A stretch of 64,000 bases of DNA from Virgibacillus salarius (GCF_039521925.1 NZ_BAAACY010000106.1:1-64000); one strand, 5' to 3'. Counted from the first letter of the stretch, positions 34,213-43,615 are shown. Numbers and translations: made by a program. Notes: generated from the sequence alone by a model not told the origin.

Positions 34213-34680
34213 ATGCTATCTAATCTTACGTTTAGGCTTGCTAATCTCGATGATCTCAATGACATTGTCAAGTTACTAGCTGATGATAAGCTTGGGGAAG
34301 TAAGAGAAAAATATGAAAACCCATTACCTCTAAGCTATCACCAAGCTTTTCAAGCCATTGACTCAGATCCAAATAATAGCTTATGTGTGGTAGAAAAGGA
34401 AAATCGAGTGGTAGGTGTACTGCAAATTACATTCACACCATATCTTACATACCAGGGAGGCTGGAGAGCAACCATAGAAGGAGTAAGAATTGATGCATCT
34501 GTAAGAGGACGTGGTGTGGGGAAGAAATTTATGGAGTGGTCTATTCAACAAGCTAAGGAGAAAGGTTGCCATGTTATACAGTTAACGACAGATAAACAAC
34601 GACCAGATGCACTAGCTTTTTATCAACAGCTTGGATTTACCAATTCTCATGAAGGATTGAAATTACATCTTGAAAATTAA
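34213..34680 (+). CDS. GNAT family N-acetyltransferase
   Basis: A 155-residue acetyltransferase with a complete GNAT fold: N-terminal FRLANLDDLNDIVKLL, the acetyl-CoA pyrophosphate loop VRGRGVGKKFMEW (about 96) and the C-terminal ALAFYQQLGF. The acceptor substrate is unknown. It has its own RBS (CAGGAGGAG) and a terminator 32 bases after the stop, so it is probably transcribed alone. No B. subtilis counterpart at this position comes to mind. Confidence 0.88.
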   Translation: MLSNLTFRLANLDDLNDIVKLLADDKLGEVREKYENPLPLSYHQAFQAIDSDPNNSLCVVEKENRVVGVLQITFTPYLTYQGGWRATIEGVRIDASVRGRGVGKKFMEWSIQQAKEKGCHVIQLTTDKQRPDALAFYQQLGFTNSHEGLKLHLEN

Positions 34681-34711
34681 GCTATTGTAGTCAGATAGTC
34701 GTACTTTAATT

Positions 34712-34758
34712 AAGAACTGATTCTCAGCGCTGGTTACTAGCTGAGAATTGGTTCTTTT
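34712..34758 (+). terminator. Terminator after the GNAT gene
   Basis: AAGAAC-T-GATTCTCAGC pairs with GCTGAGAAT-TG-GTTCTT, ending in TTTT. Confidence 0.8.
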
Positions 34759-34842
34759 AAAATGTAATAAAAAGGTGGTGGTTTATAGGAAGACGAATAT
34801 GGTATATTGGAGAAAGAGTTTAGTTATCGGAGGTTCCCTTTT

Positions 34843-35448
34843 ATGAAATTATTGTTTGTTTGCACAGGCAATACATGTCGCAGTCCAATGGCAGAAGCTT
34901 TAGTGAAACATAAAATACCAGAAGCAGAAGTACAATCGGCTGGCATTTTTGCTGCGGAAGGTCAGTATGCAAGTCCAAAAGCCATAGAAGTTTTAAGACA
35001 AAAACAAATAGTGCTGAATCATCAATCGCAACCAGTCACAAATAAGCTTTTGAATTGGGCAGACGTTGTTTTGACAATGACAACACAGCATAAGCAATCA
35101 CTTATAATGGAATATCCTAACTATCAGGATAAGTACTATACGTTAAAAGAATACGTTTCCGAAGCCGATAAAGAAGTATGGAAGAAATTAAAGCAGTCAT
35201 ATGCGGAATATGAGGAAAAAAGGTCACTATTTATCCAAGAAAATCAGCATAAGCTAGATAATTCTCTCTTAGACCAACAGATTCAAGAGTATCTTGCAGA
35301 AGACATAACTAATATTCGAAGACTCGAGGCTAATTTAATTAACTACGATATATCAGATCCCTTTGGTGGAGATTTACGAATATATCAAGAGACACTAGAT
35401 GAATTGGATAAATATATCGATCTACTGCAAAAAAAATTATCAAAATAG
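34843..35448 (+). CDS. ywlE: Low-molecular-weight phosphatase, YwlE-like (protein arginine phosphatase), with an insertion
   Basis: Probably removes phosphate from arginine residues marked by the McsB kinase. The P-loop FVCTGNTCRSPMAE (residues 5-18) has Thr at the position that makes B. subtilis YwlE specific for phospho-arginine; tyrosine phosphatases carry Ile there. The general acid region is DPFGGD. At 201 residues it is about 50 longer than YwlE. The extra part is a charged helical insert (roughly 107-160, KKLKQSYAEYEEKRSLF...) before DPFGG. The ATG at 34843 follows GGAGGTTCCC. Position before rpiB fits ywlE. Confidence 0.85.
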   Translation: MKLLFVCTGNTCRSPMAEALVKHKIPEAEVQSAGIFAAEGQYASPKAIEVLRQKQIVLNHQSQPVTNKLLNWADVVLTMTTQHKQSLIMEYPNYQDKYYTLKEYVSEADKEVWKKLKQSYAEYEEKRSLFIQENQHKLDNSLLDQQIQEYLAEDITNIRRLEANLINYDISDPFGGDLRIYQETLDELDKYIDLLQKKLSK

Positions 35449-35463
35449 GCAGGGGAACGTATT

Positions 35464-36759
35464 ATGGAAAAGAAAAGATATCGTTTTAGTTTACGGCTGA
35501 AATTAGTGTTGTTTACGACAGTATTAGCACTGGTAACGTATTCGGTTAGTGCCATTTTTATTTATGTTGTCTTTAATTATGTGCAAAATTACTGGGAAAT
35601 CTCTGAACAACTATTTACGATCGGAACACTTATACTTGGTATTATTTGGTCAGGGATATTAGCATTTTTTGCAGCCCGTTTCATAGTAAAACCACTAGAA
35701 AAGCTTGAAGCCGCTGCATCTGATGCTGCTAAGGGCAACCTGAATCAAGTTATAGAAATTTCTAAATCGGATGATGAAATCAGAGCACTTGGAATCTCAT
35801 TTGACAAAATGCTTAAAAATCTGACGAATATCGTACATAATATAGATAGGCATTTTGAAAGTACAAATAAATCAGTTATTCATATTAAAGATGCTTCCGA
35901 TCAGGTTACGCAACATTCTACCTTAATACGCTCGTCAATTGATGATATATCAAAAGGGGCAGAGAGCTCATCAGAAGCTATTCAAAATACTGCTGAAGCA
36001 GTTGAATTGGCAACAGAGCTGGCACAAGAGGTTCAGCGTAAGGCGACACACTCAAAAGAAAAATCTGGAGAGATGCTCGACGTCCTAAATCACAGTAAGC
36101 TAGCTGTTAATCAACTCGTTGATGGTATTCAGAAGCTAGCCAATGAACAGGAATTATCATTAAAGGATGTTGACCATTTAAAGCAAAATGCCATACAAGT
36201 TGAGACGATTATTACCTTGGTTGGTGAAATCGCCGAACAAACAAATTTACTTGCATTAAATGCTTCAATTGAAGCGGCGCGTGCGGGAGAGCATGGAAAA
36301 GGTTTTGCAGTAGTAGCTGATGAAATTCGAAAATTAGCTGATCAGAGTGCACAAGCAGTACAGCAAATTTCTGCGTTAATTGCTGCAATTCAAAAAGATG
36401 TCTCTGGTGTTGTTGCTAAAATTAACGAAAATGTTTCCTATGCAAAAGCAGAAGCTGCTAATGGTAAAACAACGAACAAGGCAATTGCGCAAATGTCAGG
36501 TTCTGTTGAGAATGTAGCTAGTGAAATTGATCGTATCTCGGAATTGGTGGATCGCCAATTAAAATCTATTGAGGATACCGTAAAGCAATCACAAGAGGTT
36601 GCTGCGATTGCTGAAGAAACATCGGCTGGAGCAGAAGAGGTAAATGCAGCAATTCACGAGCAAGCATCTACGATTGAACAAGTGGATCATTTAGCACATG
36701 AATTAGAAGAGCAAGCTAAGAGCTTAAATCAGCAAATCAATCAGTTTAAAGTAAATTAG
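35464..36759 (+). CDS. Methyl-accepting chemotaxis protein with almost no extracellular domain
   Basis: A 431-residue chemoreceptor. Two membrane helices (about 12-38 and 48-72) are joined by roughly 10 residues, so there is no external ligand domain. A HAMP linker (FIVKPLEKLEAAASDAAKG) and a long cytoplasmic signalling coil follow, with the conserved hairpin tip EIAEQTNLLALNASIEAARA (about 257-276). It must sense a membrane or intracellular cue, or act in an array with other receptors. It starts 15 bases after ywlE. No methylation-site or ligand inference is made. Confidence 0.9.
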   Translation: MEKKRYRFSLRLKLVLFTTVLALVTYSVSAIFIYVVFNYVQNYWEISEQLFTIGTLILGIIWSGILAFFAARFIVKPLEKLEAAASDAAKGNLNQVIEISKSDDEIRALGISFDKMLKNLTNIVHNIDRHFESTNKSVIHIKDASDQVTQHSTLIRSSIDDISKGAESSSEAIQNTAEAVELATELAQEVQRKATHSKEKSGEMLDVLNHSKLAVNQLVDGIQKLANEQELSLKDVDHLKQNAIQVETIITLVGEIAEQTNLLALNASIEAARAGEHGKGFAVVADEIRKLADQSAQAVQQISALIAAIQKDVSGVVAKINENVSYAKAEAANGKTTNKAIAQMSGSVENVASEIDRISELVDRQLKSIEDTVKQSQEVAAIAEETSAGAEEVNAAIHEQASTIEQVDHLAHELEEQAKSLNQQINQFKVN

Positions 36760-36786
36760 TTTGGTACTAGAAAGGAGCAACAAAAA

Positions 36787-37227
36787 GTGAAGGTAATTGT
36801 TACTGCAGATCACGCAGGAATGACTGTCCGTAATGAAATAAAGGACTTACTAGAGGAGATGAACATTGACTATGAGGATGTTGGCTGTAGCTGTGAATCG
36901 TCAGTAGATTATCCAGACTACGCATTACCGGCAGCAGAACGAGTAGCCAGTGGAGAATTTGATCGAGGTATCTTTATTTGTGGAACGGGTATTGGAATGT
37001 CGATTGCAGCGAATAAGGTAAAAGGTATTCGTTGTGCCTTAACTCATGATGTATATAGTGCGAAATTGACACGCCAACACAATAATTCAAATGTTCTTGC
37101 TATGGGGGAACGTGTTGTCGGTCCAGGTCTTGCTCGTGAGGTTGCAAGAATTTGGCTAGAAACGGACTTCGACGGTGGACGTCATGAAAATCGAATTAAC
37201 AAAATTACAACGTATGAAGAGCAGTAA
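36787..37227 (+). CDS. rpiB: Ribose-5-phosphate isomerase B (RpiB/LacAB family)
   Basis: Interconverts ribulose-5-phosphate and ribose-5-phosphate. The 146-residue protein has TADHAGMTVRNEI near the start, the catalytic/phosphate loop FICGTGIGMSIAANK (about 63-77, with a Cys) and the DVYSAKLTRQHNNSNVLAMG block. GTG start with AAAGGAG 8-10 bases upstream. Homologue of B. subtilis YwlF; LacA/LacB subunits of galactose-6-phosphate isomerase share the fold but occur as a pair, which is not the case here. Confidence 0.92.
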   Translation: MKVIVTADHAGMTVRNEIKDLLEEMNIDYEDVGCSCESSVDYPDYALPAAERVASGEFDRGIFICGTGIGMSIAANKVKGIRCALTHDVYSAKLTRQHNNSNVLAMGERVVGPGLAREVARIWLETDFDGGRHENRINKITTYEEQ

Positions 37228-37276
37228 GGCAAGCTATGGGCTTGCCTAGACTTATATCACATGGTAGGTGATAAAA

Positions 37277-37831
37277 ATGTTCGAACTTCTGAAGCAAATG
37301 AAGCTAGAATTGTCTAATATGCAAACGGAATGGGAGAAATCAGGTTTCTTACATCAAGGTGAATTATTTGTAGTAGGATGTTCTACCAGTGAGGTAGCAG
37401 GGCAACAAATTGGTACTTCTGGAAGTGAAGAAATCGCAGAAGTCATTTTTGAACAGCTAACTGAATTACAAATAAAAACAGGTATTCACCTCTCATTTCA
37501 ATGTTGTGAACATTTAAATAGAGCAATTGTCGTAGAACGAAAAGTAATGCAACAATATAAATTAGAAGAAGTATCCGTGATTCCTACCCGTCAAGCGGGT
37601 GGATCAATGGCATCGTATGCTTATAAACATTTGAAGGACCCAGTGATTGTCGAATGTATTTCGGCACATGCTGGTATAGATATTGGAGAGACAATGATTG
37701 GGATGCATTTAAAATCTGTAGCAGTTCCTATTCGTTTTCAACAGCGTTTTCTCGGTAATGCGAGGGTTGTAGCAGCATATACTCGACCAAAAAGAATTGG
37801 TGGGCATCGAGCTGTCTATGCTAGTAGTTGA
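37277..37831 (+). CDS. ywlG: YwlG family protein (DUF436, TIGR01440)
   Basis: A 184-residue protein of unknown function, conserved next to glyA in Bacillaceae. Recognisable blocks are FVVGCSTSEVAGQQIGTSGS (about 34-53), FQCCEHLNRAIVVER and the C-terminal AHAGIDIGETMIGMHLK. The conserved Cys and His residues suggest a metal or catalytic site, but nothing is established. The ATG at 37277 has AGGTG 6 bases upstream; a GTG three codons earlier overlaps this site. It follows rpiB by 49 bases and likely shares its transcript. Confidence 0.85.
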   Translation: MFELLKQMKLELSNMQTEWEKSGFLHQGELFVVGCSTSEVAGQQIGTSGSEEIAEVIFEQLTELQIKTGIHLSFQCCEHLNRAIVVERKVMQQYKLEEVSVIPTRQAGGSMASYAYKHLKDPVIVECISAHAGIDIGETMIGMHLKSVAVPIRFQQRFLGNARVVAAYTRPKRIGGHRAVYASS

Positions 37832-37874
37832 CACAGCTATTCACAAATTATTAATTATTCACATTAGGGTCACT

Positions 37875-37925
37875 GTTCAAATTATTGGATGAAAGTCTAT
37901 TGAAATTTATTCCAATGTTTTGAAC
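37875..37925 (+). promoter_or_regulatory. Long hairpin in the ywlG-glyA interval
   Basis: GTTCAAA-TT-ATTGGA (37875-37889) pairs with TCCAAT-GT-TTTGAAC (37911-37925), 13 base pairs around a symmetric internal loop. No T-run follows, so it is more likely a leader or operator element of glyA than a terminator. No PurR box of the Bacillus type was recognised. Confidence 0.45.
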
Positions 37926-37963
37926 AACATCTGAAGTGATTAAAATACATAGGAGGTTTTACA

Positions 37964-39208
37964 ATGGAGCATGTGAAACAAATAGATATGGAGTTATTTG
38001 AAGCTATGGAAGCAGAGAAAAAACGCCAGCAGGATAAAATTGAACTGATTGCGTCAGAAAATTTCGTCTCAGAAGCAGTTATGGAAGCGATGGGTTCTGT
38101 GTTAACAAATAAATATGCAGAGGGTTATCCAGGAAAACGATATTATGGTGGATGCGAGCATGTTGACGTGGTAGAGAATCTAGCTCGTGATCGTGCAAAG
38201 CAGTTATTTGGAGCAGATCACGTAAATGTTCAACCTCATTCAGGTGCACAAGCGAACATGGCTGTCTACTTTACAATCTTAGAACCGGGAGATACGGTAC
38301 TTGGAATGAACTTAAGTCATGGTGGACACTTAACACATGGAAGTCCAGTTAACTTTAGTGGTACGCTTTATAACTTTGTAGATTACGGTGTCGATCAAGA
38401 ATCTGAACAACTTGACTATCATGCAGTATTAAAAAAAGCGGAAGAAGTTCAGCCGAAGTTAATTGTTGCGGGTGCCAGTGCGTATTCACGAGTTATCGAC
38501 TTCGCAAAATTTAAAGAGATTGCCGATGCGGTAGGCGCTTATTTAATGGTTGATATGGCACATATTGCTGGACTAGTTGCTGCAGGACTTCATCCAAATC
38601 CTGTTCCATACGCTGATTTTGTAACTACAACAACACATAAAACATTGCGTGGTCCACGAGGCGGGATGATATTGTGTAAAGAAGCTTTTGCTAAAAAGAT
38701 CGATAAAACAGTATTTCCAGGAATGCAGGGTGGCCCTTTAATGCATATTATTGCTGCAAAAGCAGTATCATTCAAAGAAGCATTATCCGATTCTTTTAAA
38801 TCATACAGCAAGCATATTATTGAAAACGCAACTGTACTTGGAAAGGCATTACAGGAAGAAGGAATTCGTATTGTATCTGGAGGAACGGATAATCACCTTC
38901 TGCTTTTAGATGTTACGCCGCTTGGCTTAACAGGAAAGATTTCAGAGAAGGTTCTTGACGATATTGGTATAACTACCAATAAAAACACGATACCATTTGA
39001 TCAAGAGAGCCCGTTTGTAACAAGTGGGATTCGAATTGGTACTGCTGCAGTTACTTCTCGAGGGTTTGGTAAAGAAGAAATGAAGGAGATTGCTGCTATA
39101 ATTGCATTAACTTTGAAAAATCACGAAGATGAAACGACTTTGAAAACAGCAGAGCAACGTGTAAAAGCATTAACCGAAAAATTCCCATTATATGCTGTCT
39201 TTGCATAG
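37964..39208 (+). CDS. glyA: Serine hydroxymethyltransferase
   Basis: PLP enzyme converting serine and tetrahydrofolate to glycine and methylene-tetrahydrofolate. The 414-residue protein has the start block IELIASENFVSEAV and NKYAEGYPGKRYYGG. The PLP lysine is in VTTTTHKTLRGPRGG (about 229), and QGGPLMHIIAAKAV follows. RBS AGGAGG. Order ywlG-glyA-upp is as in B. subtilis. A compact terminator begins 8 bases after the stop. Confidence 0.97.
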   Translation: MEHVKQIDMELFEAMEAEKKRQQDKIELIASENFVSEAVMEAMGSVLTNKYAEGYPGKRYYGGCEHVDVVENLARDRAKQLFGADHVNVQPHSGAQANMAVYFTILEPGDTVLGMNLSHGGHLTHGSPVNFSGTLYNFVDYGVDQESEQLDYHAVLKKAEEVQPKLIVAGASAYSRVIDFAKFKEIADAVGAYLMVDMAHIAGLVAAGLHPNPVPYADFVTTTTHKTLRGPRGGMILCKEAFAKKIDKTVFPGMQGGPLMHIIAAKAVSFKEALSDSFKSYSKHIIENATVLGKALQEEGIRIVSGGTDNHLLLLDVTPLGLTGKISEKVLDDIGITTNKNTIPFDQESPFVTSGIRIGTAAVTSRGFGKEEMKEIAAIIALTLKNHEDETTLKTAEQRVKALTEKFPLYAVFA

Positions 39209-39215
39209 ATTTTAC

Positions 39216-39242
39216 AGGGTGTCCTTATGGGCATCCTTTTTT
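39216..39242 (+). terminator. Terminator after glyA
   Basis: GGGTGTCC-TTAT-GGGCATCC forms an 8 bp stem (two G-U pairs), followed by TTTTTT. Confidence 0.82.
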
Positions 39243-39307
39243 CGAGGTAGACGTGAATAGCTAGGCTAATTTACCATTCATTTAATATGGAAATATTTTC
39301 GCTAAGC

Positions 39308-39336
39308 TTGAAAGCTTATCTATTTTTGAGTACAAT
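39308..39336 (+). promoter_or_regulatory. Sigma-A promoter of upp
   Basis: TTGAAA, a 17-base spacer and TACAAT, 38 bases before the upp start codon. Confidence 0.7.
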
Positions 39337-39374
39337 TTTAAAGATGCAACTAATACAAAGGAGTGATCGGCAAA

Positions 39375-40004
39375 ATGGGAAAGGTTTTCGTACTGGATCA
39401 TCCGTTAATTCAGCATAAATTAACGTACATACGAGATAAAAACACTGGAACGAAAGAGTTTCGGGAATTGGTAGATGAAGTTTCCATGCTTATGGCTTTT
39501 GAAATTACCAGAAACCTGCCGCTGCAAGAACAAACGATAGAAACACCAGTGATGGAGGCAAAAGCCAACGTACTTGCTGGTAAAAAGATTGGACTTGTAC
39601 CTATTCTTCGAGCTGGGTTAGGTATGGTTGATGGTATGTTAAAGCTTATCCCGGCAGCGAAAGTAGGTCATGTTGGATTATATCGTGATCCGCAGACACT
39701 AAAGCCAGTTGAATATTATGTTAAATTGCCTACGGATATTGAAGAACGTGAATTGATCGTGATTGATCCGATGCTAGCTACTGGTGGATCGGCAAACGAT
39801 GCAATCCATTCCTTGAAAAAACGGGGGGCACAAAACATTCGGTTGATGTGTCTAATAGCTGCTCCAGAAGGAGTAGAGGTAATTAAGGAAGAGCACCCGG
39901 ATGTAGATATTTACCTTGGAGCTTTAGATGAGAAGTTAGATGAAAAGGGTTATATAATCCCTGGGCTAGGTGACGCTGGAGACCGTTTGTTCGGAACAAA
40001 ATAA
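39375..40004 (+). CDS. upp: Uracil phosphoribosyltransferase
   Basis: Salvages uracil to UMP using PRPP. The 209-residue protein begins MGKVFVLDHPLIQHKLTYIR and has the PRPP loop VIDPMLATGGSAND (about 130) and the uracil-binding end GLGDAGDRLFGT. Length equals that of B. subtilis Upp. The ATG at 39375 matches that start; a GTG four codons upstream overlaps the AAAGGAG site. It has its own promoter. Confidence 0.96.
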   Translation: MGKVFVLDHPLIQHKLTYIRDKNTGTKEFRELVDEVSMLMAFEITRNLPLQEQTIETPVMEAKANVLAGKKIGLVPILRAGLGMVDGMLKLIPAAKVGHVGLYRDPQTLKPVEYYVKLPTDIEERELIVIDPMLATGGSANDAIHSLKKRGAQNIRLMCLIAAPEGVEVIKEEHPDVDIYLGALDEKLDEKGYIIPGLGDAGDRLFGTK

Positions 40005-40030
40005 CAATATCCTGTTGGAGTGAATATAAA

Positions 40031-41146
40031 ATGACTAAGCGGATAAAAGTAATGACGATTTTTGGTACAAGGCCAGAAGCGATTAAAATGGCACCTCTTG
40101 TACTTGAATTAAATAAGCGATCGGATGAATTTGAATCTATTGTTACTGTTACTGCTCAACATAGAGAAATGCTAGATCAGGTTCTGGAAATTTTTGATAT
40201 TACACCAGATTATGACCTAAATATTATGAAGAAGCAGCAAACGTTAGCACAAATTACGACGCGGGCATTAGAGGGTTTGGATGAAGTAATGAAAGAAACG
40301 AAGCCTGATATTGTTCTTGTCCATGGAGATACTACAACTACTTTTGCAGCTTCACTTGCGGCATTTTACAATCAAATTGCTGTAGGTCACGTAGAAGCTG
40401 GTCTTAGAACTTGGAATAAATACTCTCCGTATCCTGAGGAAATGAATAGGCAGCTTACTGGCGTTATGGCAGATCTGCATTTTTCACCAACGGATAAATC
40501 CAAGCAGAATTTAATACAGGAAAACAAGTCTGAGAAGCATATAGCTGTGACAGGGAATACGGCTATAGATGCGTTGAAAACGACGGTAAATGCATCCTAC
40601 AGTCATCCAATCCTTAATAAAATTGGAGACAAACGCCTTGTTTTAATGACTGCTCATCGGAGAGAAAATTTAGGTAATAATATGCAGCAAATGTTTCGAG
40701 CAATTAAGCGATTGGTTGAGACACATGACGATATTCAGGTCGTATACCCAGTGCATTTGAATCCGGTCGTTCAACAGACTGCGAATGAAATTTTAGGAAA
40801 TGATGAAAGAATTCAACTAATTGAACCACTCGGAGTAGTCGATTTTCATAATTTTGCAGCTCGTTCTCATTTGATTTTGACTGATTCTGGTGGTGTTCAG
40901 GAAGAAGCACCTTCTTTAGGTGTGCCTGTCCTTGTGTTGCGAGATACAACGGAACGGCCAGAAGGAATAGATGCAGGTACATTAAAATTAGCAGGGACAG
41001 ATGAAGAGACAATTTTTCAACTAGCTAATGAATTGTTATCCGATCAAGACGCACATGATAAAATGGCAAAAGCTTCTAATCCTTATGGGGACGGAGAAGC
41101 TTCACGTCGAATAGCAGATGAAATAAAGAAATACTTTTCGAAATAA
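40031..41146 (+). CDS. mnaA: UDP-N-acetylglucosamine 2-epimerase (non-hydrolysing)
   Basis: Interconverts UDP-GlcNAc and UDP-ManNAc, a precursor for teichoic acid linkage units or other surface polymers. The 371-residue protein has MTIFGTRPEAIKMAPLV at the start and catalytic-site blocks HGDTTTTFAAS (about 96), VEAGLRTWNKYSPYPEEMNR (about 117-136) and LMTAHRRENLG (about 208). DSGGVQEEAP follows. It follows upp by 27 bases and probably shares its transcript. In B. subtilis mnaA (yvyH) is elsewhere; the upp-epimerase pairing is seen, to my memory, in Oceanobacillus relatives. A terminator follows. Confidence 0.93.
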   Translation: MTKRIKVMTIFGTRPEAIKMAPLVLELNKRSDEFESIVTVTAQHREMLDQVLEIFDITPDYDLNIMKKQQTLAQITTRALEGLDEVMKETKPDIVLVHGDTTTTFAASLAAFYNQIAVGHVEAGLRTWNKYSPYPEEMNRQLTGVMADLHFSPTDKSKQNLIQENKSEKHIAVTGNTAIDALKTTVNASYSHPILNKIGDKRLVLMTAHRRENLGNNMQQMFRAIKRLVETHDDIQVVYPVHLNPVVQQTANEILGNDERIQLIEPLGVVDFHNFAARSHLILTDSGGVQEEAPSLGVPVLVLRDTTERPEGIDAGTLKLAGTDEETIFQLANELLSDQDAHDKMAKASNPYGDGEASRRIADEIKKYFSK

Positions 41147-41169
41147 AAAATATCTAAAAAACATGATAA

Positions 41170-41230
41170 AGCCGAACGGATCCGAAGGCTGTTTTAGCGT
41201 TTCGGGATGATCGTTCGGCTGTTTTCTTTG
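41170..41230 (+). terminator. Terminator after mnaA
   Basis: AGCCGAACG...CGTTCGGCT forms a 9 bp outer stem extended by GATC/GAT pairs, with GTTTTCTTT after it. Confidence 0.8.
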
Positions 41231-41392
41231 ACTCCCAACATCCTTTCCCACACCCTTTTTCCTCTAAAAAAGTAATTGATGATATGTGCCTAACAATTAT
41301 TCAAACGTTTGTACAATATAGCATTAAATATGACAAGTGCATAGTTTTTGTCTTGTTTTCAAAAGCTAATGGCAGAAAGGAGTTTAATTATA

Positions 41393-43570
41393 ATGCGTCC
41401 ATTGCTTTTTGTTATTACCCTCTTAATGATAATGATCCCACTATCTTCATCCTTGGCTGCTGAGGATAGCTTAGACAAGCAGTCCATTATCGTAGAAGTT
41501 GAAGGAAGTCCTAGTGAACATCGAAATTATCTACAGGATCATTATCCCTTTATTGACGTCGTAGCTGTTTATACAAAATTATTTAATGGGCTCGCACTGC
41601 AAGGAACCCCACAAGAATTACAAAGAATGCAATCACTGGATTTTGTGAAAAATGTACATGCAGTAAAAACATATGAAACAACAAGATTCAAAAATTTAGG
41701 CGTTGATAGTGAAAATGCCGTTTTTCCATATGAATTAAATGATACAGGCTATACTGGAGAAGGTGTAAAAGTAGGTGTGATTGATACAGGAATTGACTAT
41801 GAACATCCTGATTTACAAAAGAACTATCAAAGGGGATATGATCTGGTAGATTTGGATGATGATCCAATGGAAACGAAGTCTAAGCAGGGCATCCCTACCT
41901 TACATGGATCTCACGTATCTGGAATTATTGCTGCGAATGGGCAATTGAAAGGTGTAGCACCTGAGGCTGATATCTATGCGTACCGTGCCCTTGGTCCAGG
42001 TGGCAGTGGTACGTCGGTACAAGTTATTGCGGCAATGGAGCAGGCAGTGGAAGATGGTGTGGATGTCATGAATCTATCATTAGGAAATAGTGTGAATGGA
42101 CCTGATTACCCAACAAGTGTGGCAGTAAACAAAGCTGCAGAACTCGGTATAGCTGTAGTGATAGCAAATGGTAATAACGGTCCAGCTAATTGGACTGTTG
42201 GATCACCAGCTACAGCAAATAAAGCATTGTCAGTTGGAGCTTCTAGTCCAGAACGAGAGATGCCATTCCTCTATGAAAGATGGGATGATAAACAGATTAG
42301 TCTATCCACTATGTCAGGGTCTGTACCATGGAATCTTGATACGTTTTATGAGATAGTAAATGCTGATACAACAGCAAATGTTAAAGGTAAAATTGCGTTG
42401 TTCACGCGTGATGACGTGCCTTTTTCACAAAAGGCACAAGCGGCTCAAGTAGCAGGAGCTAAAGCGGTAGTTATTCACAATAATGAAGAAGGTCATTTTC
42501 AGGGGATGATTCATACAGATAAGCAGCCAATTAACATACCAGTGGCATCGATTTCTCAAAGCGACGGGGAATGGCTAAAGAAAAAATTAGATGAAAAAGA
42601 GAAGCTTTCTTTAGAAACCAACTATAAAAAAATAGAAGAATCCATTGCAGACTTTAGTTCTAGAGGTCCTGTAACCGTTAATTGGAACATAAAACCTGAT
42701 ATTTTAGCTCCAGGTGCTTCAATAGTAAGCACTGTCCCAGGTGGTTATCAAGCATTGCAAGGAACAAGCATGGCTGCACCGCATGTGGCAGGCGCGATTG
42801 CCTTAGTAAAAGAAGCAAATCCAACTTGGTCAAATGCAAAAATCTATGGAGCCATAAAAACTACAGCAGCAAGATTGAAAAATGATGAGGAAGAGTCTAT
42901 TGATCCTATTGTTCAGGGTATGGGTCTAATTCAACCAAAACAAGCTATAGAGGCGGAGACTATTTTATATGACCCACAATTAACGTTTGGTCAAATTGAT
43001 GACTATAGTGAAAATAGAAAGCGAAAAACGATAATTGAAAACACCAGTAATAAAACGAAAACCTATCATTTTAAGATTCCATATAAACAAGCAGGATTGA
43101 GCTGGAAACTACCAAAATCTTTTACACTAAAACCGCATGAAAAAAAGCAAATAACAATTGAGTTAAGGGTAACATCTTCACAATTAAAAAAAGGTGTACA
43201 TCAAGGTTGGATAACCCTTAATGAGCAAGGTAACACATATGAAATGCCTTATTTGTTTGTAAATAAATCTGCGGACAACCCTAAAGCAATGGGCTTTGAA
43301 TTTTCATTAAAACCTTTTTCCGATGATGTATTTACGTATCGATTATATGTAACAGAACCGGCACAGCGCGTTGATATTGATCTTTACAATCCGGATACAC
43401 TCGTTTATGAGCGTAGACTAATGACCAAGGAAGATATGAATACAGGAGTAAATGAAGGACAATTAAAGAAATCGGAAGCTGGTGAGTCAGGCCATTATTT
43501 AGCAATTGTTACAGTCCAATTAGCAGATGGATCATATGAGAGCCATCAAACGATGATAACAATACCTTAA
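41393..43570 (+). CDS. vpr: Secreted subtilisin-like serine protease, Vpr type
   Basis: A 725-residue exported protease. It has a signal peptide (residues 1-23, ending SSSLAA), an I9-type propeptide (about 30-100) and an S8 catalytic domain with Asp in GVIDTGIDYEHPDL (about 143), His in LHGSHVSGIIA (about 183) and Ser in GTSMAAPHVAG (about 462). A PA insert lies between His and Ser (about 320-410), and a beta-rich C-terminal part follows. This architecture is that of Vpr. No LPXTG or S-layer anchor is visible, so it is probably released. The ATG at 41393 has AGAAAGGAG 10 bases upstream. A terminator follows the gene. Confidence 0.88.
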   Translation: MRPLLFVITLLMIMIPLSSSLAAEDSLDKQSIIVEVEGSPSEHRNYLQDHYPFIDVVAVYTKLFNGLALQGTPQELQRMQSLDFVKNVHAVKTYETTRFKNLGVDSENAVFPYELNDTGYTGEGVKVGVIDTGIDYEHPDLQKNYQRGYDLVDLDDDPMETKSKQGIPTLHGSHVSGIIAANGQLKGVAPEADIYAYRALGPGGSGTSVQVIAAMEQAVEDGVDVMNLSLGNSVNGPDYPTSVAVNKAAELGIAVVIANGNNGPANWTVGSPATANKALSVGASSPEREMPFLYERWDDKQISLSTMSGSVPWNLDTFYEIVNADTTANVKGKIALFTRDDVPFSQKAQAAQVAGAKAVVIHNNEEGHFQGMIHTDKQPINIPVASISQSDGEWLKKKLDEKEKLSLETNYKKIEESIADFSSRGPVTVNWNIKPDILAPGASIVSTVPGGYQALQGTSMAAPHVAGAIALVKEANPTWSNAKIYGAIKTTAARLKNDEEESIDPIVQGMGLIQPKQAIEAETILYDPQLTFGQIDDYSENRKRKTIIENTSNKTKTYHFKIPYKQAGLSWKLPKSFTLKPHEKKQITIELRVTSSQLKKGVHQGWITLNEQGNTYEMPYLFVNKSADNPKAMGFEFSLKPFSDDVFTYRLYVTEPAQRVDIDLYNPDTLVYERRLMTKEDMNTGVNEGQLKKSEAGESGHYLAIVTVQLADGSYESHQTMITIP

Positions 43571-43615
43571 TAAGTATAAAGTAATCATTTGTTCACAGAA
43601 ATGTCACGAATTAGC

